Shown here in pieces: positions 34,181-44,886 of a stretch of 64,000 nt of DNA (position 1 is the first letter of the stretch; each line of letters begins with the position of its first letter). Under the pieces are notes generated by a model. That model worked only from the letters and a program-made list of their open reading frames with translations. It searched no databases and was not told the origin of the DNA. This stretch comes from Rhizopus sp. PT2906 (taxonomy: Eukaryota; Mucoromycota; Mucoromycetes; Mucorales; Rhizopodaceae), in assembly GCA_025529335.1 (NCBI GenBank), contig JAMYHX010000146.1, positions 1 to 64,000 of the forward strand, in the 5' to 3' direction. The position numbers were made by a program, and so were the translations under genes.

Positions 34181-36529
34181 ATGGACACGTCAAATAGCCT
34201 CAATGATGAAGTGCTAACAACGCCACTTAATCCTGAAACAGACGATGTCGAAATGAAGGAGACGGCTGAAGAAACAGTAGAAGTAGAGAGAACAGCAGAC
34301 TATAAAGCAACGTCAATTGCGTTGATTGAAAAATTACTTCAGTTTTCATCGCCTAGACTTGATGCAAAGATTGTAAATGTACTATTTCTTGAAGGTATTT
34401 GTATGAATAAAAATCATAATGAAAGCGTCTATAACTATTTATGATCTTAAAGGCATGATGGATATTTGCATGACTCATATTACAAGGCTTGATTTGACAA
34501 AAGAATTGATTGATTTGTCAAAATGTACTCTTGAGGATAAATTGAGACACGCCACCCATGAAAGAGATATGAAGGATATTGAAGCATTAAAAAGATCGTA
34601 TCATGCTATGGAACTATTATCTGGTACAACGGCCAATCATTTATGGGTCCAAAACTCTAAATTTTATACAATTGGTAAAATACTTGGTTTAGAAGAAGGG
34701 GCCTTTTATTTATTCTTTCTTATTAGTGAATCATCTCTTTAATGTCTTTTTACCAAACTCAAATGGAAATTTCAATCACTTCTTTAGGATATTTCAACAT
34801 TTAGTAAGAAGATACCCTTGTGATATGCTTGAATTTGTTATCTTGCGTGATAATGCTGCTATTCTCTTTCACTATATGCTACCTTATATAACAGAAAGTC
34901 CAATCATGGATTCTATTCTTGGTTTGATCTTTGTGAGAGATATCAACCCAGAAACAAGAGGACAAAGAGAAAGATGTCATACTAGATTACAAGAACTACA
35001 GTTTTTAGAATGGATATTTCAAGCCATGCAGATGACTGGTAAAACTCTAGTTTACTCTATGTTTTAAATACAAACACTACTTTATAGACTATCCAAAGTT
35101 TGTGGAGGCGTCACAGGAATTCTTTGCACGTATTATCGAAGAGTCATCTCAAGTTGAAAATGGGGATATCCTATTCAAATCTTTAAATAGGGACATGATC
35201 CAAATTCTCGTAAAGCGAATTCATAATAGTCCACCCTCCAAGATACGTAAACAGATGATACAGATTGTAAAATTGCTAGTAAAAAGGTAAGGGAAAAGAA
35301 AGAGTATAAGAAAGTCATCTCATATGTATATAAAAAGTGGAATGCTGAATACCAGGGCATCATCTACGCCTGTTCAGGGACCACTTTACTTTGTCTCTGT
35401 CAAATCACAAGAGTTACTCGCCGAATATTTATCCGAATTTTCTTCTTTGATTGCAAAGGATCGTGGAGAGAACTGCGATACAAAACAGTATGTGATACAT
35501 ATTATGGATAATGAGGATATTAACTAGAATGTAGATACCCTTTGACTACCTCTGATATTGATTTATTAGAAATTGTATATCAAATACTATATAACATAAA
35601 CGAAAAACCACAGATGCTGGCGTCTATTCATGTCGATTTTTGGAATATTCTTGTCAACTCGTTCTTTGAGAAATCGTAAGTTGGAGGGGTTATGATATAG
35701 TTACAAGACTAATAATAACAATTCCTACACAGATCAAGCAATATCTATCATACGCTGTTTTATAGAATTTTCTGTTTAATTTTATCCATTAACGATGAAC
35801 ACACGTTGAAGGCTGTTATAGAAAAACCTTGTTTAATAGTAAGGCTTATTGATGAATATCAAGATAAATCAAAGGAGACAGGTAACATAATAAACGCGTT
35901 ATATTACTCATTATTTTAATATTTAAAAGATACGCGAGGTTATATCTTGCTCATGTTAAATCATTTACGGCTCATGGCTGACTCTCAACAATCAAAATTT
36001 ATTACCCGTACAGTGGCATCTCATGCTGGTCTTCGGGAGTTTTTACCTACATTAAGGAATGATACCCTTACTCAGCTTCAACACATTTATACTTGGAAAC
36101 TGGATGCATGCCCTCGACCTCCAGCTCATATCGGTCCAAGTCCTCCTATTCAAGTAACTCATTTTTCTCCTTATGCAGGTACCATACCCTTGATGTCCAA
36201 CATGGCTGACTCAGGACAAGATGGAATTGACCTTGGTAGTGATTGTGAGTTTAATTTATCTTTTTTTAATTTTTGAGTTACTTACTTTTGATCTCAAAGT
36301 TGCATACAGTTTAGGATTTAGTGATGCCGTAGAGAGAGAAGAGGGGTTTGAGACTCCTGGCTATCTATCTCGTAGAAACTCAGATCAATCATTATCATCT
36401 ACACAAAGTGAATCTGGACAACCGACAGTAGACATTGTCTTTGAGAGTCTGACACCAGAAGAGCCGACACCAACACCTTCTGTTTCTAAAAAGAAGAAGA
36501 AAAAGAAGAGAAGTAAAAAGCATAAATAA
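34181..36529 (+). CDS. SAPS-domain PP6/Sit4 phosphatase regulatory subunit
   Basis: Regulatory subunit of the Sit4/PP6 Ser/Thr phosphatase (yeast Sap155/185/190, animal PPP6R). Nine exons: 34181-34394, 34453-34674, 34727-35038, 35088-35286, 35338-35487, 35535-35675, 35733-35881, 35930-36244 and 36300-36529, 643 aa. Family features are a helical repeat region with FFRIFQHLVRRYPCDMLEFV, a GYILLMLNHLRLMADSQQ-type segment before a conserved C-terminal helix, and a Ser/acidic tail ending in a Lys-rich cluster (SKKKKKKKRSKKHK). The start is the ATG at 34181; the frame is open further up but has no ATG. The second half is less conserved with the family by eye, so some internal splice sites could move by a few codons. 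Confidence 0.8.
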
Positions 36530-36627
36530 AGAAACCTACAGCTGAGTTTAAATTGTTTGTATATGTTTTTTTAACACAATAAAAAAAATTGTTTTCCTCT
36601 CTCTTTTTCCCTTTCAACAATTAAACA

Positions 36628-38504
36628 ATGTACAGTTCTGATGAAGAAGAACTCGAGTGTCCTCTCTGTATGGAGGAATTAGATATTGCCGATAGAAATT
36701 TTAGACCTTGCCCATGTGGTTATAAGGTAGACATTTTAGCTCATTAGACAACAACAACAAAAACAAACTAAAGCAACAAAAAGATTTGTAGATTTTGCTG
36801 GCATCATATTAGAGAAAATCTTAATGGAAGATGTCCTGCATGGTATGTTTTATTAGAATATAGCCGAATAATGTCTAATGTGTTCCCTCTTTCTTTTTTT
36901 TTTTTTAAAGTCGAAGAGAATATTCAGAACAAATTGCAGAATTTGAGCCCATTAGCGCTGATGAGTAAGCTATTTTTTTGTTTGTTGTAAATGTTGATAC
37001 TCACTATTATTTAGAATTCAACGAATTAGAAGAGAAAAGAAAGAAAAGGAACGTCAACAAAAGGATATGGAAGTTGCCAATCGTCGACACTTGGCTAATA
37101 TGAGGGTTGTCCAAAAGAATCTTGTCTATATTATTGGTCTTCATCCCAAATTAGCCACAGAAGAGATAATAAGATCAAACGACTATTTTGGACAGTTTGG
37201 TAAAATCGCAAAGATTGTAATCAACAAGAGACAGATTGCACCTACTTCACATGCCAATGGAGCAACTTCTATGCAGCCAAGTGCTGCAGTTTATGTTACT
37301 TATGTTAGAAAAGAAGATGCAGCCAAAGCTATTCATGCGGTAGATGGTAGTGTTATGGCTGGTAGAATCTTGCGGTAAAATCTTTAAAAGGAAAAGTATT
37401 TAACGTACTAATTCTATACATAGAGCATCTTATGGTACAACCAAATATTGTACTTATTATCTACGTAACATGACTTGTCCAAACCCAAACTGTTTATACT
37501 TGCATGAGCCTGGAGAAGATGCAGATACGATATCAAAAGAAGAATTAGCCACTGGGTAAGTTGCCAAAATAAATAAACGCGTGAGAGGGAAAATAAACGT
37601 GTGTAATAGCAAACATCGAATGAGAGATCAAATGTCATATGATAACAACAATAATGATGACCACGACCATGACGATGAAGATGGACACAGATCATCACAA
37701 TATAGTTCACCTTCTATCTCTAGCTCTGATTTTCCTCCTGTGTCTTCTACAGTCAAGAGAGCTACTACTTCTACTACTGTTGCGGGTGATGAGGAGCGTT
37801 CAGCACTCCCTGCTACAGCCTCATGGGGAAAAACAAGCACACCAGGTACACCGACAATTAAGAGCAGTGGCCTGCCTGATCGTACTTTGACTCCTGATGC
37901 ATTTGGACCACCTTTATCAGTCGCTGTTGCTCAACAGCAACAACAGCAACAAAAGCAGCAAGTATCTCCTACTGTCTTGAAACGTAAATTAGAAAAGAAA
38001 AAGCGCAAGGAATTACTTCAAAAGCAACGAAAGGAAGAAGAAGAAAAGGAGCAACAACAACAACAACAGCAGCAGCAACAACAAAGCCAATCATCGAGTT
38101 CATCATCAGAGGATCAAGAACAACAAGTCCAAGAAGAAGAAGACAAGAGTTATTATCCCTTTGATGGTCTTGTTCAATTTGTCCTTGGACATGCTTTTGA
38201 AGAGGTTTGTTTACCAAAATTAACAAAAGAGGACGAAGAGGAACCTGTTGGAGTATCTGGTCTGCATGAATCTTCATCAGATGATGATAATAGCAATAAC
38301 ACACCAACCACGCCACCTTTAAGCTTAGAACAACTCACCATAAGTGAAGACATGTCACCACTCGAATTCTTCACTCAATCTATTCCTACACCCAAATACA
38401 CAGGTACATTCAATCCATTTTCTCATCAAATTTTGAGAAGTAATACGGCTATATTTGATTCACCTGTGCGCAAGCATTCACGATTTGGGTTTGCTCAATT
38501 TTAA
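36628..38504 (+). CDS. NOT4: CCR4-NOT E3 ubiquitin ligase NOT4
   Basis: RING ligase subunit of the CCR4-NOT complex, acting in mRNA decay and co-translational quality control. Six exons: 36628-36726, 36784-36842, 36911-36964, 37015-37374, 37424-37555 and 37610-38504, 532 aa. The order is RING (from Cys11: CPLCMEELDIADRNFRPCPC, KICRFCWHHI, CPACRREY), basic helix, RRM (VYIIGLHPKLATEE ... AAVYVTYVRKEDAAKAIHAV), CCCH finger (YCTYYLRNMTCPNPNCLYLH), then a long disordered part. The disordered part holds two Gln tracts at about residues 343-357 and 383-395 (CAA/CAG repeats) and acidic Ser-rich patches. The RING is the C4C4 type typical of Not4. No NOT-box-like C-terminus was recognised. Confidence 0.92.
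37929..38092 (+). repeat. CAA/CAG trinucleotide tracts in NOT4
   Basis: Two interrupted CAA/CAG runs (about 37932-37962 and 38050-38090) encode polyglutamine in NOT4. The mixed codons suggest some selection on the protein rather than simple slippage only. Confidence 0.7.
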
Positions 38505-38560
38505 TTTTTTTGTTTTCTTTTCTATATTTCTTTTTTTTTTCGTTTATAATAAAAAAAACT

Positions 38561-39343
38561 ATGGATAACAGCAATAGTGTTTTCATTTGTAGTTGTTGTT
38601 CTTTTGGTGATAAAGGAAGGCGTATTGCAGTTTATATTGCCAGTTTCTTGGTAAATCTTTTATATATACATGATATACGCGCGTCATATTGACCATTCAA
38701 CAGTTTGCACTCGGCTGGTGGATATTTATTGATGGACTAACACTGTTATGGAACTTGTCTGACAGAAAAATAGCACCAGGTATAGAAGACTGGATACCCG
38801 GCATAATTGCAACATTAGGAATGATCATGTATTAAATTCACTCTTGAGAACATGTCACTTTTTTTTCTCTAACAACCGTTTTTTATAGTGTAAATTTGAT
38901 TGATAAAGAAGCACTTCGAGGCGATGGATATGATGAACATATGGCTTGGAGAGCAAGATTGTTTTTATTTCTGGTACATATGAAAAGATGAAGAAATAGT
39001 GTGTATATCTATTCACTATTTTTTTTTTTAAAAAAAGGGATTTGCATTGATGGCAGGTGGTATATCTGGTTCAGTGGTAAACAGAGAAGGGATTTACAAG
39101 TGCATACACACATTAATATGTATATTCAAAGGCTGTTCTAGTAACAAAATACATTTACAAGGAAGGCTTAGATATACCCAATATGTATTTAGGAATAACA
39201 GATGTCGTCCAATGTATATTGATCATGATAAGGTAAAAGTTAAAAGGGGGGATAGACATGTTTATTAAACTATTAAAAATAGTACTGCTGTCTTATGGAT
39301 TGCTCAAAACACAATGGAAACAGGATACCATGTTATAATGTAA
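38561..39343 (+). CDS. VPS68: VPS68/TMEM50 family membrane protein
   Basis: Small four-span membrane protein of the endosome/vacuole (yeast Vps68; animal TMEM50). Six exons: 38561-38650, 38704-38828, 38889-38973, 39038-39076, 39132-39232 and 39283-39343, 166 aa. Visible membrane segments are RIAVYIASFLFALGWWIFID, GIIATLGMIIVNLI, FLFLGFALMAGGISGSVAV and LGITDVVQCILIMIS. The family signature is the GWWIFID after the first helix and the RGDGYDE-like loop. Intron 3 ends directly after an A-run (acceptor at 39037). The gene is convergent with TRP5, which ends 90 bp away. Confidence 0.85.
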
Positions 39344-39432
39344 TATATTGTTTTATTACAAAAATAAACATAAATATTTATATATAAATGTGTGTGAAGC
39401 TATGATACAAGAACAGAGGTTATATAGTGAAA

Positions 39433-41702
39433 TTAAAAGCGTAGGTCCCAACCGATCTTGGGTCCCAACTTGGGCAACACTTCAACTACTGTATGCATAT
39501 CCTTATCACCTCTACCAGAAAGACAGACAACAATGTCCTTATCCTTGGGGAGTTCTTTAGCTAATTCAATAGCAGCATAGATAGCATGAGAAGATTCCAA
39601 AGCAGGGATAATACCTTCCGATTGAGTCAATTTTCTGAATCCGATCAAGCATTGAGCATCATCAGCTACACGATATTCGGCTCTACCACTGTCCTTCAGA
39701 TAAGCATGTTCAGGACCAACACCAGGATAGTCCAGGCCGGCACTGACAGAGTGTGTTTCAATAATTTGTCCCTTGGTATCTTGTAAGAGGTATGTACGAG
39801 TGCCATGAAGGACACCGGGCGTACCCATGGACAATGTAGCAGAGTGCTTTTCAGTGTGAACACCATCGCCACCAGCTTCAACACCAATAATACGAACAGA
39901 TGTGTCTTCTACAAAAGGATGGAACATACCAATAGCATTAGAACCACCACCGACACAAGCAACAACAGCATCAGGCAATTTGCCTGCCTTCTCAAGCATT
40001 TGTCGCTTTGTTTCTCTGCCGATCACCGATTGGAATTCACGAACGACCATAGGGAAAGGATGAGGACCAATAGCTGAGCCAACAAGGTAGTGTGTATTAG
40101 ATACATTAGCCACCCAATCACGCATAGCTTCGTTAATTGCATCCTTTAATGTTCTAGAGCCATCTTTGACGGGAACGACGGTAGCACCGAGCATTCTCAT
40201 ACGGAATACATTCAATGCTTGACGACGACAATCTTCTTCACCCATATAGACTACACATTCCAAACCAAACTTGGCACATACGGTGGCAGTTGCCACACCG
40301 TGTTGGCCAGCTCCTGTTTCAGCAATGATACGTGTCTTACCCAAGCGCTTGGCTAAGAGAATTTGACCAACAGCATTATTGATCTTGTGAGACCCAGTAT
40401 GATTCAAGTCTTCACGCTTTAACCAGATACGGGCACCACCGACTTCTTCTGTTAAACGGCTAGCGAGCTGAAGTTGAGAGGGACGAGAGATATAGTCATA
40501 GTAAGATTCGAATTCTTGTCTGAACGAAGGATCGTTCATGGCATCGACGAAACAGGATTCGAATTGAGTAAGACAGTCAACGAGGGCCTCAGGAACATAA
40601 GCACCACCAAAGTTACCAAAACGAGTGGCTAATTGGTAAAAATTCTTGATATCATCAGGCGAGAAGGGTCCACGACCAGCAGCATCATTGACTTCAATAT
40701 CTGCTTGATTTGCTTCACTAGCAGCGTAGGTTTCAATAGAGTGTTTGCGTCCACAGACTTCAGCAGCGTACTGTTGAATAACCTCGGGTACATTTTGGTT
40801 TTTCTCAAGAGCTTCTTTTGTGACAGTGATCAGACGTGAACCGATAACGACACCTTCGGCATGAGCACCCACTTCAACGAAATGTTCTCGAGTTGATACA
40901 CCAAAACCAACGGCTAATGGGATTGAGGTATATTTCTTAATACGAGCAATGATGGCTGGTAATTCGGCATTGATCGAATCTCGGGATCCAGTGACACCCA
41001 TACGAGAGACAACATAGATGAATGAATCTGCAAGCTTGGACAAAAGCTCGATACGTTGCTCGGTAGTGGATGGTGCGATCAAGGGAACATAAGAGAGTCC
41101 GTGCTTGTAACAGATGCTACGGAAGTTGTGGGATTCTTCAGGGGGTAAATCAACCAAGATGTATCCGTTCACACCAGCCTCTTTACAGTCCTGTACTATC
41201 TTTTCTTCACCATAAGCAAGGACAGGATTGTAGTAACCCATAAGGACAATAGGCACCTTTAGGCCTTTTGCACGAGCATCACGTACCATTTGAAGACACA
41301 TGGGAATATCTGTATTATGTTTGAGTGATTGCTAATGTTCATGTGCGTAAGCTTTGAGATTAGAGCATTCAGATTACAAACTTACAGTGCTTGCATATTG
41401 AATCGTAGGTCCATCGGCAATAGGATCAGTGAAAGGAATACCTAGCACACAACTGTTTACTCTTTCATTCTCTCTCTCTCTCTATCTTTATCCTTACCTA
41501 ATTCAATGACATCTGCACCACCTCTTTCTAAAGCTAATAAGTTTTCTACGGTAACTTCAGGTGAAGGATATCCAGCAGTAATAAAGGTAACAAAAGCAGG
41601 ACGATCTATAATGGAATAAGACACAACTCTAACCCAATGCTATCTACTGATCATACTTTGCTCTTTGGCAGTTTTAAACGCGTTACGAAGTCCAGCAGAC
41701 AT
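39433..41702 (-). CDS. TRP5: Tryptophan synthase, bifunctional alpha-beta
   Basis: Converts indole-3-glycerol phosphate and serine to tryptophan in the cytosol. Four exons: 41702-41657, 41605-41498, 41441-41386 and 41331-39433, 702 aa (yeast Trp5 707). The alpha half has the catalytic Glu50 and Asp61 in VIELGIPFTDPIADGP, and VSRMGVTGSRDS for phosphate binding. A linker of about 30 residues leads to the beta half. That half has the PLP lysine in HTGSHKINNA, the phosphate loop GGGSNAIG and the C-terminal LSGRGDKDMHTV. The alpha-beta order is the fungal arrangement. A TGACTCA-type box lies 89 bp upstream of the ATG. All introns cluster in the first 350 bp. Confidence 0.97.
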
Positions 41703-41790
41703 AATTCTATTTCTAAAAAGGTATAATCCTAAGCTATCAAAAAACTCAGAATTTATAGATAATCAAGATCAATTTGATTGGCGGAGTGGA

Positions 41791-41797
41791 TGAGTCA
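41791..41797 (-). promoter_or_regulatory. Gcn4/CPC1-type box before TRP5
   Basis: TGAGTCA on the plus strand is TGACTCA on the TRP5 strand, 89 bp upstream of the ATG. The same heptamer stands before CPA2. About eight copies of this heptamer are expected by chance in 64 kb, so the position, not the presence, is the evidence. Confidence 0.45.
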
Positions 41798-42572
41798 GGA
41801 TTAATAAATTCCTTAAGTCCTGAAGACCGAAAGATATACTATTAAATTCCTGTAGACCGATAGAACAGCCAAAGATGGAACTTAGCCCCGGTATAAGATA
41901 ATACTATCTATTGTCTATATGCTTATCAAGATAAACTTGTGAAATTCGTCTTGTATGTATACTTATTAGCTTTAGAGATCATCAGCCTTATGTAAGTTAA
42001 GCTGTAGGTGAATCTGATTGGATAACCGATATTCATCGGCATAAACGCACTATTGTGTCGTGCAAAAAAGTCTGTTCACTTCAAAAAAAAAAATAGTTAC
42101 CATCAATCCCACATATCAAATACTATTTAAAAGCAAAGGGACAGGTCCATGTTTACTAGTAATAGTTATGGCACTTTGGAGGAACATTCTAGCTGGTGTC
42201 ATGAATCAAAATAATAATAATAATAATAATAATACAAACGAATACGATTCAAGCAAATATCTCGCTTTGAGGCAGAGTATCTACATAATCCATTCAGATC
42301 ACTTTAGAGTACATGGTTCCACAACAATTAAACTATTTTATTGGTGGATCAAAGTTGACAGCATGATATAAAGTAGCCTTCAGTGACTTTATAATCGCAC
42401 CATGGATCCTCTCGTCAAGTCTGTTGATACATGGGCGGTACAGGGTAGTCTTCAGAATACGAAAGAAATTAGTTAAGGATGCTTAACAACGGAAGTCCGT
42501 ATATGTAAAATAATATATACGTGTTTTACTATAATAGCAATTATTTATTATTACAGCTGTCAGTATAGCAAA
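41798..42572. other. Intergenic with an AAT repeat
   Basis: About 780 bp between TRP5 and the 3' end of the first SPFH gene. A (AAT)n microsatellite of about 23 bp lies at 42211-42233. Near 41815-41860 a short stretch resembling AAATTCCT..AGACCGA occurs twice. No gene seen; the frame at 42060-42371 does not start with ATG and is dominated by the repeat. Confidence 0.45.
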
Positions 42573-43878
42573 TTATAATATACGGGGCCTTTGGTTAGCT
42601 ACGCTCAAAACATTCTGTGCTTGAAAGGCACTCATTGGCTGTACGTGGCCTGCTCCATCCTTGACGAAAGCAGTACCTTCTGAAGAAGGAGGTAAAAATA
42701 CAACGTTTGTATTTGGTGCTTTGGAAAGGTTGTTTAAGGTGTCAAGATATCTGATCTGCATAGCAGAAGGTGTATTAAGTATATCAGCAGCCTCTCTCAT
42801 CAGTTTAGCAGCGTCCACTTCAGCCCTTGCAGTAATGACTTTAGACTGTCCAGTACGTTTAGCTTGAGCAGCTGCAGAAAGCGATTCTTGAAGTTCTTTT
42901 GAAAAGCTAAAGTCTTTGATAAGGATCGATTCAATCTACAGCAACGTTAAGCAACCTTATGCGTATTCCTTATGTCTGTGCTAAATTACCTTTACCCCCC
43001 AGTCAGCAGCCACGCCACCGGTAATATCCTGAACCTCTTGGGCTATTGCCTCACGATTTTCAACACATTCCTGTAGTACTTTACCGCCCAAGATGTGACG
43101 AAGTGTTGTTTGGGTCCTTTTTATCTATTATTAGCTATCCAGCTTGTTTCCATACCGCCTTTTATTCTTATTACCTTTCTATCAATGCCTTTTTCACATT
43201 ATTCACTCCAAATGTAGCTTGATATGGATCAATTATATGCCAGTATAAGACCGAGTCGATCAATACTGTCACATTATCTTTTGTCATAATGTACTGACGA
43301 GGAATATCTGCAATCTGTATCTTTACATCCACTCTCTTTATTGTTTCCGTAAGGGGGTTAATCTATATTATAAAAAAATTAGAATATACATACAGTCGCG
43401 TTGATTCATGCATACCTTGACAAGGCCAGGATCAACGCACTTGTAAAACTTTCCAAATCGTGACACGAGACCAACGCTGCCTTGCCTGACGGGTTTATAT
43501 GGATTGGGAAAACAGAAGCAACCGGGAATCTAAAATCATAATATGTAAGCAAACATTTTGTGATCCATCATGTTATCTTACCGTGCCAAATGCTCCAATG
43601 ATAGAACCTAAACCATTCATCATATTACCATACCATCCCTAAACCACTTTATCAATAACAAGAATGCTTTCTAATCATGTTCATATTACATGTTCAATAG
43701 TGCTTATGTCAAGCTCTAATGCAAGACTAGGTTGTATTCCATTGGTTGCAAAATCTCCTTTAACTTGTTGGATCGTACGTGATGGTTGACCGGACGTGCT
43801 TGGGCCACCTTTTGCTGTATAACCGGACTTCATCAATGGAAAGTCATCTTCAGCGTGACTATTTGTGCGGTTTGACAT
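42573..43878 (-). CDS. Stomatin-like SPFH membrane protein, paralogue A
   Basis: Membrane scaffold protein of the stomatin/prohibitin class. Six exons: 43878-43690, 43638-43582, 43529-43416, 43362-43175, 43116-42990 and 42935-42573, 345 aa. It has a polar N-terminus of about 80 residues, then a hydrophobic hairpin with clustered Cys (GCFCFPNPY; likely lipidation). The SPFH core follows (VRQGSVGLVSRFGKFYKCVD, DNVTVLIDSVLYWHI, RTQTTLRHILGG, WGVKIESILIKD). A helical C-terminal part with AAQAKRTGQSKVITARAEVD precedes a tail of about 30 residues absent from paralogue B. The acceptor before RTQTTL follows an A-run at 43117. Its ATG is the exact end of the left arm of the inverted repeat. Substrate or partner unknown. 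Confidence 0.88.
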
Positions 43879-44194
43879 ATTCAGAGTTTAAGATAATACA
43901 AGAGAAGAAGAACGAAAAGAAATAAAAAAGAGAGATAAAGAAAAGGGAAAGAAAAAGAAAAAAAGACTTTTATGCTCAAATTGAAAATGCGCCAGAAAAA
44001 AAAAGCAAAGAGAGAGAGAGAAAGTCATCAGGACATGTATTTTTTTTCTTCTCTTTTTTCCTGCAAAGTACAATACGAAAAGTTTAAAAAGTTGCTAAGC
44101 AGTTGGTGAGACCCGTTGAAGGGGGAGCTTTATCCATTTTTAGCAAGCATGGTTACACGATAAGTACCCATCAAAGGGATCTGGTGAAAGAAAG

Positions 44195-44225
<31 letters not shown>

Positions 44226-44303
44226 AAAGAGCTAAGCAAGCTGAGCAAATCAAAGTTACCTGCTTAGCAAATATGGTAATGTGGGACATGATGCTACTAC
44301 ACA
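43876..44303 (+). repeat. Left arm of the 428-bp inverted repeat (promoter and leader of SPFH A)
   Basis: Each base pairs with the right arm under the mapping x to 88762 minus x. I compared both arms by eye along their length and found no difference. The outer end is exactly the ATG (43876-43878) of SPFH gene A; just beyond it the two sequences differ. The arm contains GA-rich tracts, a segment with TTGCTAAGCA (44092-44101), GCTAAGCA (44231-44238) and TGCTTAGCAA (44261-44270), and homopurine runs. It explains the identical 61-codon open frames seen on both sides, which are not genes. Confidence 0.95.
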
Positions 44304-44458
44304 ATTATAGAATATATCTTGTAAAGAAAGAGCGACCTAGCATAACGATGATCTTTATAATACGATTACAATGAATGACCTACTTGGCTTGACACTTTAT
44401 CAGGCTGTTGGTAATAAAAGTCATCCTACTCTTAGTACTTTGCCATACACTTCACACA
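44304..44458. other. Unique 155-bp spacer between the inverted arms
   Basis: Central part of the inverted repeat that is not mirrored. AT-rich with no gene. The two divergent promoters must lie in the arms or in this spacer. Confidence 0.8.
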
Positions 44459-44536
44459 TGTGTAGTAGCATCATGTCCCACATTACCATATTTGCTAAGC
44501 AGGTAACTTTGATTTGCTCAGCTTGCTTAGCTCTTT

Positions 44537-44567
<31 letters not shown>

Positions 44568-44886
44568 CTTTCTTTCACCAGATCCCTTTGATGGGTACTT
44601 ATCGTGTAACCATGCTTGCTAAAAATGGATAAAGCTCCCCCTTCAACGGGTCTCACCAACTGCTTAGCAACTTTTTAAACTTTTCGTATTGTACTTTGCA
44701 GGAAAAAAGAGAAGAAAAAAAATACATGTCCTGATGACTTTCTCTCTCTCTCTTTGCTTTTTTTTTCTGGCGCATTTTCAATTTGAGCATAAAAGTCTTT
44801 TTTTCTTTTTCTTTCCCTTTTCTTTATCTCTCTTTTTTATTTCTTTTCGTTCTTCTTCTCTTGTATTATCTTAAACTCTGAATATG
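44459..44886 (-). repeat. Right arm of the 428-bp inverted repeat (promoter and leader of SPFH B)
   Basis: Reverse complement of 43876-44303 with no insertion, deletion or substitution seen. Its outer end is the ATG (44884-44886) of SPFH gene B. Arms and spacer together form 1011 bp. Confidence 0.95.

Noticed and set aside
34739..34782. Extra intron in the SAPS gene (gtcttt...ctttag)
   Set aside because: Its 44 nt would break the frame, and reading through it gives a segment that fits the SAPS helical region.
43888..44073. 61-codon open frame repeated identically at 44689-44874
   Set aside because: It is the translation of the mirrored arm of the inverted repeat, low in complexity, and lies in the promoter/leader of both SPFH genes. 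The repeat is the real signal, not a protein.
44371..44622. 83-codon frame across the spacer and right arm
   Set aside because: It runs against the orientation and structure of the repeat, is CT-rich and Ser/Leu low-complexity, and has no support as a gene.
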